DNA of 64,000 nucleotides. It comes from Tenacibaculum sp. AHE14PA. GTDB lineage: Bacteria; Bacteroidota; Bacteroidia; Flavobacteriales; Flavobacteriaceae. The number at the start of each line of letters is the position of its first letter. Position 1 is the first letter of the stretch. Location: NCBI RefSeq assembly GCF_019278465.1, contig NZ_CP058983.1, positions 2,169,501 through 2,233,500 on the forward strand, written 5' to 3'. A program made the translations under genes and the position numbers. The notes beneath the pieces were generated by a model, which was not told the DNA's origin, ran no database searches, and saw only the letters and a program-made list of their open reading frames with translations. Shown in pieces: positions 44,416 to 52,843 of this stretch.

Positions 44416-44440
44416 ATAGAAAAACGTTAAAATAAGTAAG

Positions 44441-44474
44441 AGAGCCAAAGCGAAAGTTTTGGCTCTTTTTTATT
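44441..44474 (+). terminator. intrinsic terminator of the M16 operon, overlapping the EamA stop
   Basis: GAGCCAAA and TTTTGGCTC around GCGAAAG, followed by T6. It overlaps the convergent transporter gene's stop codon. Confidence 0.88.
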
Positions 44475-45342
44475 TTGATCTATTTGTAATCCAAACTCCA
44501 AATAAGATAACTCCACCAGCAAGCAATTGAATTACACTTAATTGCTCTCCGTCTATAATTCCCCACATTACTGCTATAATCGGAATTAAATAAGTTACCG
44601 AAGAAGCAAAAATTGGTGAAGAAATATGTACTAAATCATTAAATATCACCTTTGCAATTGCTGTTCCTAAAATTGATAAAACAATTATATATAATAACGC
44701 TAGCTTAGTTTCAGAGTTTAATTCAAATTCAGTAAAAAAACCTGTACAACCTAATATTATTAACACAGGAATTATCACTATTAAAAAGTGCCCAGTAGTA
44801 ATAGTAAGCCCATCTAAATCATGTAAGTATTTCTTTATAATATTTACATTAAACGCATAACCTACTGAAGAAATAATTGGCAACAAAGCATACCAATAAT
44901 TCTGATTTGGATTTAAGTCTGCTCCTTTTAAAATTAAAATTAGCGTTCCTACCAAACCTATAAAAATTCCTATAAACTGTCTTTTCTTAAAAGCAAAACC
45001 AAACACTAAAGCACCAATAATAAAAGTATTAAATGGTGTTAGTGAATTTAATATTGATGCTATTGAGCTATCGATTCCTTTAATTGCGTATGCAAACAAA
45101 AACGCTGGAAAAAAGGTACCTACTAAAGTACTTATGAAAACATATTTCCAATGTCTTTTTTTTATTTTTCGTAAACTTTTAAAACCAACTATAATCACAA
45201 AAATAGCAGCAAAAAAAGTTCGTAAAGCAGCCACATGTATAGGCGATATACTTATTAATGCTTTTTTCATTAAAATAAAAGAACTTCCCCAAACTAGTGA
45301 AAGAACTACTAAATAGAACCATTTTCGTTGTTGATTATTCAT
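44470..45342 (-). CDS. EamA/DMT family transporter
   Basis: An inner-membrane exporter of the drug/metabolite superfamily: 290 residues with ten hydrophobic helices in two EamA repeats. The opening WFYLVVLSLVWGSSFILMKK and the later half-repeat YLIPIIAVMWGIIDGEQLSV are characteristic. The start is the ATG at 45342 (MNNQQRKWFY); an upstream TTG frame is less likely. The substrate is unknown. Confidence 0.9.
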   Translation of the reverse strand: MNNQQRKWFYLVVLSLVWGSSFILMKKALISISPIHVAALRTFFAAIFVIIVGFKSLRKIKKRHWKYVFISTLVGTFFPAFLFAYAIKGIDSSIASILNSLTPFNTFIIGALVFGFAFKKRQFIGIFIGLVGTLILILKGADLNPNQNYWYALLPIISSVGYAFNVNIIKKYLHDLDGLTITTGHFLIVIIPVLIILGCTGFFTEFELNSETKLALLYIIVLSILGTAIAKVIFNDLVHISSPIFASSVTYLIPIIAVMWGIIDGEQLSVIQLLAGGVILFGVWITNRSK

Positions 45343-45401
45343 TTTCAATTCATTTAAGCACAAAATTCGTTTATTAATATCTATAAATTTGATTTTATTA
45401 A

Positions 45402-45409
45402 TAACTTTG
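45402..45409 (+). promoter_or_regulatory. -7 promoter element for the HMA lipoprotein gene
   Basis: A perfect TAACTTTG, 22 bp upstream of the ATG at 45432. Confidence 0.5.
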
Positions 45410-45431
45410 CTAAATAACTCAATAAATTAAA

Positions 45432-45908
45432 ATGATGAAAATTCAAAAAATAATATTCGCTTTAACTCTTGTTAGTTTTTTAGCCGTTGGATGCAAAAAC
45501 GAAGCAAAGAAAGATGACGCTACTAAAGAAGAAAAAACTGAAGTTGCTGCAAATACAAAAGAGCTTTCTTTAAGTATTTCAGGAATGACCTGCGAAATAG
45601 GATGTGCTAAAAAAATAGCATCTGATTTATCTAAAAAAGAAGGAGTAATAGAAGCTAACGTGGTATTTAACGATAGTATTGCCAATGTAAAATATGATGC
45701 AAACATTACAAATAAAGCCGATTTAATTGCTTTTGTTGAAGGGATTGGTAGTGGCGACATGTACAAAGCTTCAGAAACAAGTAAAAAAGAATGCAAAGAA
45801 GGTTGCACTATGGCTTGTTGTGCAAAAAAAGACACAGATAAGAAAACCTGTGACGCTGACTGTAAAAAAGAATGCTGCACAAAAGGTGATGCTGAGAAAA
45901 AAGCATAA
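45432..45908 (+). CDS. lipoprotein with heavy-metal-associated domain and Cys-rich tail
   Basis: 158 residues. A lipobox (SFLAVGCKNE) places it in the envelope. An HMA-like domain (about 43-108) has ISGMTCEIGCAKKIA: the ligand pair is CxxxC rather than the canonical CxxC. The C-terminal 45 residues hold ten cysteines in CKEGCTMACC, KKTCDADCKKECC patterns. It probably binds copper or another soft metal in the periplasm (inference). It is followed by a terminator and then ctaA, itself part of copper-dependent oxidase assembly. Confidence 0.82.
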   Translation: MMKIQKIIFALTLVSFLAVGCKNEAKKDDATKEEKTEVAANTKELSLSISGMTCEIGCAKKIASDLSKKEGVIEANVVFNDSIANVKYDANITNKADLIAFVEGIGSGDMYKASETSKKECKEGCTMACCAKKDTDKKTCDADCKKECCTKGDAEKKA

Positions 45909-45930
45909 ATTTTATCTTAAAAATAAAAAT

Positions 45931-45959
45931 CAAGCTCCTCTTTTGAGGGGCTTTTTTTG
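45931..45959 (+). terminator. intrinsic terminator of the HMA lipoprotein gene
   Basis: AAGCTCCTC/GAGGGGCTT with a TTTT loop, followed by seven Ts. Confidence 0.9.
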
Positions 45960-45995
45960 TGCGTTTATATTATCTTTGCAAAAACATTTCTTCTG

Positions 45996-47042
45996 ATGAA
46001 AAAACATTTTCCGCTCATAGTAAAAATTTCGTTGATTGCTGTATACCTTATTTTTTTAGCAGGATCTGTAGTTCGTATGACAGGATCTGGAATGGGCTGC
46101 CCAGATTGGCCAAAATGTTTCGGGTATTACATTCCACCAACCTCAGAAGAGCAAATTACTTGGCAACCCAACACTACATATGAAGAAGGAATGATAATCG
46201 TTAAAAACGAGGTTTTATTCGTTGCTGAGAGTGATTTAAAAACAACAACAGAGTTTAACAATAACAATTGGGTTAAATACACAAAACACAGCTACGCAAA
46301 ATTTAATAAATTTCATACCTGGACAGAGTACATCAACCGATTAGCTTCAGCTTTAGCTGGAATTCCGTTTTTGTTTTTAATTTTTGTTTCTACTAAATTC
46401 TGGAGAGAAAAGAAAATCATTACTCTTTTATCATTCGGTGCTTTCTTTTTAATGCTTTTTGAAGCTTGGCTAGGTAAAACTGTAGTAGATTCTAACTTAA
46501 AACCTACCATTATTACCATTCACATGGTTGGTGGTTTAGTTATTGTTGGCTTGCTATTATGGTTGCTATTTATAGTTTCTAAAGACAAAAAAACATCAAC
46601 TACGATAGAGGAAACAAACAAAAGGAAATACAATTCGCTTTTTAACAAATTGTTAATCGTTTCGGTAGTATTTTCTTTAGTTCAAATTGCACTAGGAACT
46701 CAAGTTCGTCAATTTATCGATGAGCAAGTAAAATTATTCGGATTCGACAATAAACATTACAGCTTGCTAAACCCTAGTTTTAAGTTTTACTTTCACCGCT
46801 CATTTACCATTGCTATTGTGTTGGTAAACTTGGGGATATTTTACTTAAACCAAATTAAAAACTTAGGCTACAAATTGGTAAACTGGATTGTGTTCTTGAT
46901 TTTTTTAGAAACAATGACAGGTATTTTAATGTATTATGCTGATTTCCCTATCGGAACGCAAGCAATACATTTACTTTCTGGAGCTATCTTATTCGGATTA
47001 CAATTTTACTTATTACTACAAAATAGAAGTGTAAAAGAATAA
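45996..47042 (+). CDS. ctaA: heme A synthase (COX15/CtaA family)
   Basis: An inner-membrane enzyme oxidising heme O to heme A for cytochrome oxidase. It has 348 residues and about eight helices. The signature MTGSGMGCPDWPKCFGYYIP is present, with the conserved histidines in KFHTWTEYINR, ITIHMVGG, and the C-terminal half (YFHRSFTIA, QAIHLLSGA). The start is the ATG at 45996 (MKKHFPLIVKIS); a TTG further upstream would fall in the terminator. A -7 box TATCTTTG (45971-45978) lies 17 bp upstream. Confidence 0.92.
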   Translation: MKKHFPLIVKISLIAVYLIFLAGSVVRMTGSGMGCPDWPKCFGYYIPPTSEEQITWQPNTTYEEGMIIVKNEVLFVAESDLKTTTEFNNNNWVKYTKHSYAKFNKFHTWTEYINRLASALAGIPFLFLIFVSTKFWREKKIITLLSFGAFFLMLFEAWLGKTVVDSNLKPTIITIHMVGGLVIVGLLLWLLFIVSKDKKTSTTIEETNKRKYNSLFNKLLIVSVVFSLVQIALGTQVRQFIDEQVKLFGFDNKHYSLLNPSFKFYFHRSFTIAIVLVNLGIFYLNQIKNLGYKLVNWIVFLIFLETMTGILMYYADFPIGTQAIHLLSGAILFGLQFYLLLQNRSVKE

Positions 47043-47063
47043 GTTCGAGGTAACAAAACTTCA

Positions 47064-47140
47064 TGAAATTTCTAGCCCTGATTGTAGCATTTGTTTGAGC
47101 TCCTCGCAGAGAGCGAGTGCGAAAAGCGGGAAATAGCTTC
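47064..47140. repeat. REP-like palindromic element, copy 2
   Basis: It contains CTAGCCCTGATTGTAGC, TTGTTTGAGCTC, an inner stem CTCGC-AGAGA-GCGAG, GCGAAAAGCGGG and AAATAGC at the end. The outer CTAGCCC / GCGGGAAATAG ends can pair in part. It is related to the element at 15895-15977 and lies between ctaA and gldD. Confidence 0.6.
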
Positions 47141-47148
47141 AACAAAAA

Positions 47149-47700
47149 TTAATCCTCCCACTCTAAGGTTTCCAACATATGAATCATATCTTTTTTGATA
47201 TATTCAACTGCTGGTAAAATAGAATCGTAATTAGGTTTTGTGTAAAAAAACAGTGATCCTTTTAAAAAATGATTTGTGCTGTCGGTAACATGAAATTGAA
47301 TTTGTGAAGCCGCATTTCCTGATATTTCACACATTTTACCATATATTTTTTTATCGGTATCTGCATAATCTCTCCAAGAAATATGGTCGGCTTTTACGGT
47401 ATGTTCTAGCACCAATTTTTCAGCTTCAACCAGCAACTCTTTTAAATTATCATTTACAGGTCGGTACGTAATATCTACCGAAGCCTTTAATTTAGGGTAT
47501 TGTATTTTTAACCAATTTTGCGGCAAAGTTTTAACAGTCGCGTTTTTTGCAACATCAAAACGGTAAGGTCTTGTTTTATTTAACTTATTATATTCTGTTT
47601 CGGGATACTCAAGACTTAAATAACCTTTAGGTTTTGGTAAACTTTCTTCACCACAACTTAATAATAACATTGCTGACATCAACAATAAAAATTTATGCAT
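47149..47700 (-). CDS. gldD: gliding motility lipoprotein GldD
   Basis: 183 residues. The lipobox (AMLLLSCGEESLPKP) is followed by the conserved GldD opening KPKGYLSLEYPETEYNKL. It is needed for gliding motility and type IX secretion function in Flavobacterium. It overlaps gldE by 8 bp, as in known gldE-gldD pairs. The context mutY-ssb-gldE-gldD is the standard flavobacterial arrangement. Confidence 0.93.
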   Translation of the reverse strand: MHKFLLLMSAMLLLSCGEESLPKPKGYLSLEYPETEYNKLNKTRPYRFDVAKNATVKTLPQNWLKIQYPKLKASVDITYRPVNDNLKELLVEAEKLVLEHTVKADHISWRDYADTDKKIYGKMCEISGNAASQIQFHVTDSTNHFLKGSLFFYTKPNYDSILPAVEYIKKDMIHMLETLEWED

Positions 47701-48994
47701 TTCGTGTTGCTTTTACTTGTTTTATACGCTTCTTATCTAACGCTTCTATAGTAAACGTATAAATGTTAAAGATTATTTTCTCGCCCTTTTTAGGAAACTT
47801 ACCAGACACTTCTAAAATAAAACCTGCTAAGGTTTCGCTTTCGCCTTTTAACTCTTCAAACTTCTCTTCATCATCATCATCTAATACACGACAAAAATCT
47901 TTGATGGTTGTTTTACCTTCAAAAATATAATTGTTTTCATCAATTTTAGAATACGTTAAATCTTCATCATCAAATTCGTCATTTATATCTCCTACAATTT
48001 CTTCTATAACATCTTCTAAGGTTACAATTCCGCTTGTTCCGCCATATTCATCTACAACAATTGCTAAGTGTTTTTTCATTTCTTGAAACTCACTTAACAA
48101 ATCATCTAATTTTTTGTTTTCTGGTATAAAAAAAGCTTCGCGTAATAATTTTTGCCACTGAAAACTCTTCTTATTTAAATATGCTAATAGATCTTTTGCA
48201 TATAAAACACCTCTAATATTGTCTATATTCTCGTGATAAACAGGAATTCTTGAATACCCATTTTTTAAAATCATCTTTAAAACCTCTTCATATGAAGTAT
48301 CGTCTGCAATTGCACAAACATCGGTTCTCGGTTTCATAATTTGCACTGTTTCTGTATTACCAAAACTTACAATTCCTTCTAATATTTTTTGTTCTTCTTT
48401 TGTTGTTGCTCCGCTTGAAGTTAATTCTAAAGCTTGTGATAAACGTTCTACAGAAAGGTTATTATTCTTATTACCTAGCTTATTTTCTACAATACTAGTT
48501 AACTTTATAAGTGGTGTGCTTAGCGGAGTTAAAAGAATATTTAAAACCTGAATAGGCTTCGCCATAAAACTTGCAAATTTCATCGATTTTCTGGTCGCAT
48601 ATACTTTTGGCAAAACCTCACCAAACAATAAAATTAAAAAAGTTACTAAAACAACTTCTATTAAAAATTTTACTCCACTAGAAAGTCCGCTAAAAAAAAC
48701 CTCGCCTAAAGAGGCAAATATTAGTACAATAAGAATATTTATAAAATTATTTGTTATTAAGATTGTTCCTAATAATTTCTTCGGATCCTCTAGAAGCGTT
48801 ACAACGGTACTTTGTCCTTTTGATGAAGATGAAAGTTCGTCTATTTGAGGTTGTGAAATTGAAAAAAAGGCCACTTCGGTTCCTGAAACCAAAGCTGAGC
48901 AAACTAATAAAAAAAGTAATGCAATACAGTTTATTGTGGTTAACCAATTAATGGTTGATAAGACTAAAAACAAGGAGTTGGGTTCTGTATCCAA
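47693..48994 (-). CDS. gldE: gliding motility-associated protein GldE (CNNM/CorC-like)
   Basis: 433 residues. A CNNM-type transmembrane domain (about 15-190, IALLFLLVCSALVSGTEVAF) precedes two CBS domains (about 205-330, MKPRTDVCAIADDTSYEEVL) and a CorC_HlyC transporter-associated domain. The frame opens LDTEPNSLF; homologues start MDPEP or MDTEP, so the TTG at 48994 is taken as the start codon. It is linked to gliding motility by its partner gldD. It lies 19 bp after ssb. Confidence 0.92.
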   Translation of the reverse strand: MDTEPNSLFLVLSTINWLTTINCIALLFLLVCSALVSGTEVAFFSISQPQIDELSSSSKGQSTVVTLLEDPKKLLGTILITNNFINILIVLIFASLGEVFFSGLSSGVKFLIEVVLVTFLILLFGEVLPKVYATRKSMKFASFMAKPIQVLNILLTPLSTPLIKLTSIVENKLGNKNNNLSVERLSQALELTSSGATTKEEQKILEGIVSFGNTETVQIMKPRTDVCAIADDTSYEEVLKMILKNGYSRIPVYHENIDNIRGVLYAKDLLAYLNKKSFQWQKLLREAFFIPENKKLDDLLSEFQEMKKHLAIVVDEYGGTSGIVTLEDVIEEIVGDINDEFDDEDLTYSKIDENNYIFEGKTTIKDFCRVLDDDDEEKFEELKGESETLAGFILEVSGKFPKKGEKIIFNIYTFTIEALDKKRIKQVKATRNA

Positions 48995-49013
48995 TTTTTA
49001 TAATTTAATTAAA

Positions 49014-49445
49014 CTAGAATGGTAAATCATCATTATTTGGTGGTGCTACATTAGGTGCAGCATTATTTTTTTGTACTATTTCGGTATTAGAACCTCCGCT
49101 AGTTAGGTCTTTTTTTGTTGACAGAAAGGTCATTTCTTGTACTTGAATTTCTGTAGCATAACGTTTTTGTCCGTCTGCTTCATACTGACGCGTTTTAATT
49201 CGTCCTTCGCAATACACTTTATCTCCTTTTGTTAAATATTTTTCACAAATTTCTGCTAGTTTATTACGTACAACAATATTATGCCATTCTACATTGGTGA
49301 CTTTCTCGCCTGTTTGGCGATTTGTATACGTTTCGTTTGTTGCCAATGGAAAACGACCAATAGCATTACCGCCTTCAAAATAATGCATTTTTACGGCATC
49401 ACCTAAATGACCTATTAAAATAACTTTATTAATTGTACCTGCCAT
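49014..49445 (-). CDS. ssb: single-stranded DNA-binding protein
   Basis: 143 residues with an OB fold (MAGTINKVILIGHLGDAVKM to EIQVQEMTFLS), a short low-complexity linker and the C-terminal acidic tip NNDDLPF that binds partner proteins. A -7 box TATATTTG (49464-49471, minus strand) lies 18 bp upstream. It lies between mutY and gldE. Confidence 0.97.
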   Translation of the reverse strand: MAGTINKVILIGHLGDAVKMHYFEGGNAIGRFPLATNETYTNRQTGEKVTNVEWHNIVVRNKLAEICEKYLTKGDKVYCEGRIKTRQYEADGQKRYATEIQVQEMTFLSTKKDLTSGGSNTEIVQKNNAAPNVAPPNNDDLPF

Positions 49446-49480
49446 AACTTAGTTGTATAAAATCAAATATACAAAATTTA

Positions 49481-50524
49481 CTATTTGTTATCTGAAAATT
49501 CGTTTAAAAACTTATCAATCAAAACAGGCACCGGATATTGCTTAATGTCTTGCCATAAAATAGTTTTCTCTTCGGAATTTGAAATTTTAACAATCCAAAA
49601 TTTTGTAAATAAATGCTGATGTGATAATTTATGAACAATATCTTCTTTATTAAATAAAGACAACAACGTTTCTTGAGGGAAAAGAGTTAAAAATTGCTCA
49701 CTAGCAACTAATGCATTTTCAGATATTGGTTCTTTTGTTTCAATTAACGGAAATTGATACATTCCTTGCCAAATACCTTTACCTATTCTTTGCTCGATAA
49801 TTGTTTTTTTATCATCTGTAACAACTACCAAGAAATTAAAATAACGCTTTTTTATTTTGATTTTCTTCTCTTTTACTGGAAGTTCTTTAATTTGCTTTTT
49901 AGCCAACGCAATACAGCTTTCAGATAACGGACAAGAATCACATAGCGGATTTTGTGGTTTGCACTGCGTTGCTCCGAAATCCATTATAGCCTGATTATAA
50001 GTTCCTGGCTGAGAAACATCAATTAATGTTTGTGCTAATTCTTTAAACTCCTTTATTCCTTTTAATGAGTTTATTGGCGTGCTGATTCCGTAATAACGCG
50101 CCAAAACTCGGTACACATTTCCATCAACAACTGCCACAGGTTCATCATAACAAACAGAGGCTATTGCAGAGGCTGTATAATCTCCAATTCCTTTTAATTT
50201 TAAGAGCTCTTTATAGTTTTTTGGAAAAACTCCGTTAAGTTCATTTGCAATGTATTTTGCGGTAAAATGTAGGTTTCTTGCCCTTGAATAATACCCTAAA
50301 CCTTGCCACAATTTAAGCACCTTGCTTTCATCAGCCTTTGCCAAGTCAAACACTGTTTCAAACTCTGTTGTAAAGGTCGTAAAATATGGCAATCCTTGTG
50401 CTACTCGTGTTTGTTGTAACATAATTTCACTTAACCAAACCAAGTAAGGGTCTTTAGTTTTACGCCAAGGCAAATCTCTTTTGTTTTTTAAATACCAGTA
50501 AATAAGTTGGTTAGCAAATATCAT
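49481..50524 (-). CDS. mutY: A/G-specific adenine glycosylase
   Basis: 347 residues removing adenine opposite 8-oxoguanine. The N-terminal LPWRKTKDPYLVWLSEIMLQ is typical. The helix-hairpin-helix LKGIGDYTASAIASVCYDEP is followed by the catalytic Asp of VAVVDGNVYRVLARYYG. The Fe-S cluster cysteines are in CKPQNPLCDSCPLSESC (C-x6-C-x2-C-x5-C). A NUDIX-like C-terminal domain follows. It is the first gene of mutY-ssb-gldE-gldD. Confidence 0.96.
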   Translation of the reverse strand: MIFANQLIYWYLKNKRDLPWRKTKDPYLVWLSEIMLQQTRVAQGLPYFTTFTTEFETVFDLAKADESKVLKLWQGLGYYSRARNLHFTAKYIANELNGVFPKNYKELLKLKGIGDYTASAIASVCYDEPVAVVDGNVYRVLARYYGISTPINSLKGIKEFKELAQTLIDVSQPGTYNQAIMDFGATQCKPQNPLCDSCPLSESCIALAKKQIKELPVKEKKIKIKKRYFNFLVVVTDDKKTIIEQRIGKGIWQGMYQFPLIETKEPISENALVASEQFLTLFPQETLLSLFNKEDIVHKLSHQHLFTKFWIVKISNSEEKTILWQDIKQYPVPVLIDKFLNEFSDNK

Positions 50525-50606
50525 TTATGTAAATTGAGCCAGCGAAAGTACTCTATTTTATTTACATTTTTTTATTCTTATTATTTTCGGAATAGATTAA
50601 TTATCA

Positions 50607-50614
50607 TATATTTG
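50607..50614 (+). promoter_or_regulatory. -7 promoter element for HU
   Basis: A perfect TATATTTG, 39 bp upstream of the ATG. Confidence 0.55.
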
Positions 50615-50653
50615 CACCCTCATTTTTAAAAATAAATTCAAAATATATATAGA

Positions 50654-50947
50654 ATGACAAAAGCAGATATCGTATCTAAAATTTCAGATAAGAGTGGAAT
50701 TGAAAAAGCAGATGTTTTAGCAACTGTTGAGGCGTTTATGGACGAGGTAAAGGATGCATTAGAGAGCGGAGATAATGTATATTTAAGAGGTTTTGGTAGT
50801 TTTATCATCAAAACTAGGGCAGAAAAAACTGGTAGAAATATTTCAAAAAATACGACTATTAAGATTCCTGCACACAACATACCTGCTTTTAAACCATCAA
50901 AAGTGTTTACAGAAGGTGTGAAAACTAAAGTTTCTGTAAAAGAATAA
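50654..50947 (+). CDS. HU/IHF family DNA-binding protein
   Basis: A 97-residue nucleoid protein. MTKADIVSKISDKSGIEKAD is the usual start; the beta-arm region is GDNVYLRGFGSFIIKTRAEKTGRNI, followed by IPAHNIPAFKPSK. It bends DNA. It precedes the MPSGKKRKR-type small protein and RNase G, a gene order shared by many Bacteroidota. Confidence 0.95.
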   Translation: MTKADIVSKISDKSGIEKADVLATVEAFMDEVKDALESGDNVYLRGFGSFIIKTRAEKTGRNISKNTTIKIPAHNIPAFKPSKVFTEGVKTKVSVKE

Positions 50948-51001
50948 AATTATTAATCAGAGGTCTTTAACTTCTAAAGACTTTATAAAACATTTAAAAT
51001 T

Positions 51002-51091
51002 ATGCCAAGCGGTAAAAAAAGAAAAAGAGCTAAGATCTCTACACACAAAAGAAAGAAAAGAGCAAGAGCAAATCGTCACAAGAAAAAGTAA
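51002..51091 (+). CDS. 29-residue basic protein, AURKAIP1/COX24-like (ribosome-associated)
   Basis: MPSGKKRKRAKISTHKRKKR, then ARANRHKKK: 29 residues, more than half of them Lys or Arg. It is the tiny conserved protein found next to HU and RNase G in Bacteroidota and labelled AURKAIP1/COX24-domain. That domain is shared with mitochondrial mS38, so a ribosomal role is likely. The stop codon is inside the following terminator hairpin. It is 54 bp after HU and shares its transcript. Confidence 0.85.
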   Translation: MPSGKKRKRAKISTHKRKKRARANRHKKK

Positions 51092-51111
51092 GCTAACGCT
51101 TACTTTTTCGT
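51086..51111 (+). terminator. intrinsic terminator overlapping the small basic protein stop
   Basis: AAAAAGTAAGC and GCTTACTTTTT with a TAAC loop: an 11-bp perfect stem. Confidence 0.92.
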
Positions 51112-51244
51112 TGCTTTTATAAGCTTATTAAGTTCATTGACATTAAGGTTTAAACACCTTAAAATGGTATAAAAATTATACCTGTTTACAAATTTTAATC
51201 CGTCTTCGTAAAAATTATTACGTTGGCACAAAACTATATTCAGA

Positions 51245-52783
51245 ATGAAAACAGAATTAATAATTCGTTCAAATTCTTCTGATATTGATTTCGCCTTACT
51301 AAGAGATGGTAGACTTATTGAATTAAACAAAGAAACAAGCGATAATAAATTTTCAGTCGGAGATGTTTTTCTAGCAAAAATAGGAAAAGTGATGACTGGT
51401 TTAAACGCCGCTTTTGTAAATGTTGGTTACCCTAAAGATGGTTTTTTACACTATCATGATTTAGGGCCACAAGTACAATCTTTAAACAAATTCATTAAGA
51501 AGGTAAGCACAGGTAATTATAAAGAATTCACTTTAAAAAACTTTCGCTCTGAGAATGATATCAATAAAGACGGGAGTATTAATGATGTACTAAAATCAGG
51601 TCAAAATTTATTAGTACAAATTGTAAAAGAACCAATATCTACCAAAGGTCCGCGTATTAGCTCGGAACTATCAATAGCTGGTAGGTTTTTAGTTTTAGTT
51701 CCTTTTTCTAACAGAGTATCTGTATCTCAGAAAATAGCAGATCCAAAAGAAAAAGAACGTTTAAAAAAATTAGCAAAAAGCATCAAACCAAAAGGGTTTG
51801 GGCTTATTTTACGTACTGTTGCCCAGAATAAAAAGGTAGCAGAACTAGATAAAGATTTACAAAATTCACTTGAACGTTGGGAGAAAATGTGTAATAGCAT
51901 CGCTAACAAAAACACGCCAACAAAAATATTAAGTGAGTTAAACAGAGCATCTTCTATTTTAAGAGATGTAATGAATGATTCTTTTACAAGTATTGTAACC
52001 AACGATAAAGATTTAATGGTTGAGATTAAAGAGTATTTACAAGAAATATCTCCTGAAAAGGAAAGTATTGTAAAACTTCATAAATCTGACACTCCAATTT
52101 TCGAAAAATTCGGTATTGAACGTCAGATAAAAACATCGTTTGGTAAAACAGTTTCTATGAGCAAAGGTGCGTATTTAGTTATTGAACACACCGAAGCTTT
52201 ACATGTTATTGATGTAAATAGTGGTAATCGCTCAAACAAAGCTTTAAGCCAAGAAGAAACTGCTTTAGAAGTTAACTTAATTTCTGCTACAGAAATAGCA
52301 CGACAGTTACAACTGCGTGATATGGGTGGAATTATAGTGGTTGACTTTATTGATATGAAGAGTACTGAAAATAGACAGAAATTATATCAGCATTTAAAAG
52401 ATGCAATGTCATTAGATCGTACAAAACACAAAATTTTACCTCCGAGTAAATTTGGTTTAGTACAGATTACAAGACAACGTGTACGACCTGAATTAGAAAT
52501 AAAAACACGTGAACCAAACCCGAATAAAAACGGAGAAGTTGAGGCTCCTATTGTTTTAATAGATAAAATAGAAGCTGAATTAGAACGCATATTAAATAGC
52601 GGTAAAGACTACAAGGAAATTACATTAAATACACATCCTTTTATAGCTGCTTATTTAACTAAAGGCGTAAACTCTATTCGTTTTAAGTGGTATGTTCAAC
52701 ACAAAAAGTGGATTAAAATATTACCTAGAGATGCATACCAATACTTACAGTATAAATTCTTTTTGAAAAAAAAGGACAAGTAA
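51245..52783 (+). CDS. rng: ribonuclease E/G
   Basis: 512 residues processing rRNA and mRNA. An S1 domain at the N-terminus (about 35-130, VGDVFLAKIGKVMTGLNAAF) is followed by the RNase E/G core. Catalytic acids are in VIDVNSGNRSNKALSQEETA and IIVVDFIDMKS. The zinc-link cysteines of RNase E are not evident, consistent with the G type. It has no long C-terminal degradosome scaffold. Confidence 0.95.
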   Translation: MKTELIIRSNSSDIDFALLRDGRLIELNKETSDNKFSVGDVFLAKIGKVMTGLNAAFVNVGYPKDGFLHYHDLGPQVQSLNKFIKKVSTGNYKEFTLKNFRSENDINKDGSINDVLKSGQNLLVQIVKEPISTKGPRISSELSIAGRFLVLVPFSNRVSVSQKIADPKEKERLKKLAKSIKPKGFGLILRTVAQNKKVAELDKDLQNSLERWEKMCNSIANKNTPTKILSELNRASSILRDVMNDSFTSIVTNDKDLMVEIKEYLQEISPEKESIVKLHKSDTPIFEKFGIERQIKTSFGKTVSMSKGAYLVIEHTEALHVIDVNSGNRSNKALSQEETALEVNLISATEIARQLQLRDMGGIIVVDFIDMKSTENRQKLYQHLKDAMSLDRTKHKILPPSKFGLVQITRQRVRPELEIKTREPNPNKNGEVEAPIVLIDKIEAELERILNSGKDYKEITLNTHPFIAAYLTKGVNSIRFKWYVQHKKWIKILPRDAYQYLQYKFFLKKKDK

Positions 52784-52806
52784 GTAAGGCAATCTTATTA
52801 TGAAAT

Positions 52807-52839
52807 AAAAACCCGTTTCTTTCGAAACGGGTTTTTTTA
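52807..52839 (+). terminator. intrinsic terminator of rng
   Basis: AAAACCCGTTTC/GAAACGGGTTTT, followed by TTTT. It lies between rng and the convergent patatin gene. Confidence 0.92.
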
Positions 52840-52843
52840 TGCG

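Noticed and set aside
45443-45880. A 145-codon open frame antisense to the HMA lipoprotein gene.
   Set aside because: It results from the lysine/cysteine-rich codons on the other strand; the sense gene has a promoter, lipobox, domain and terminator.
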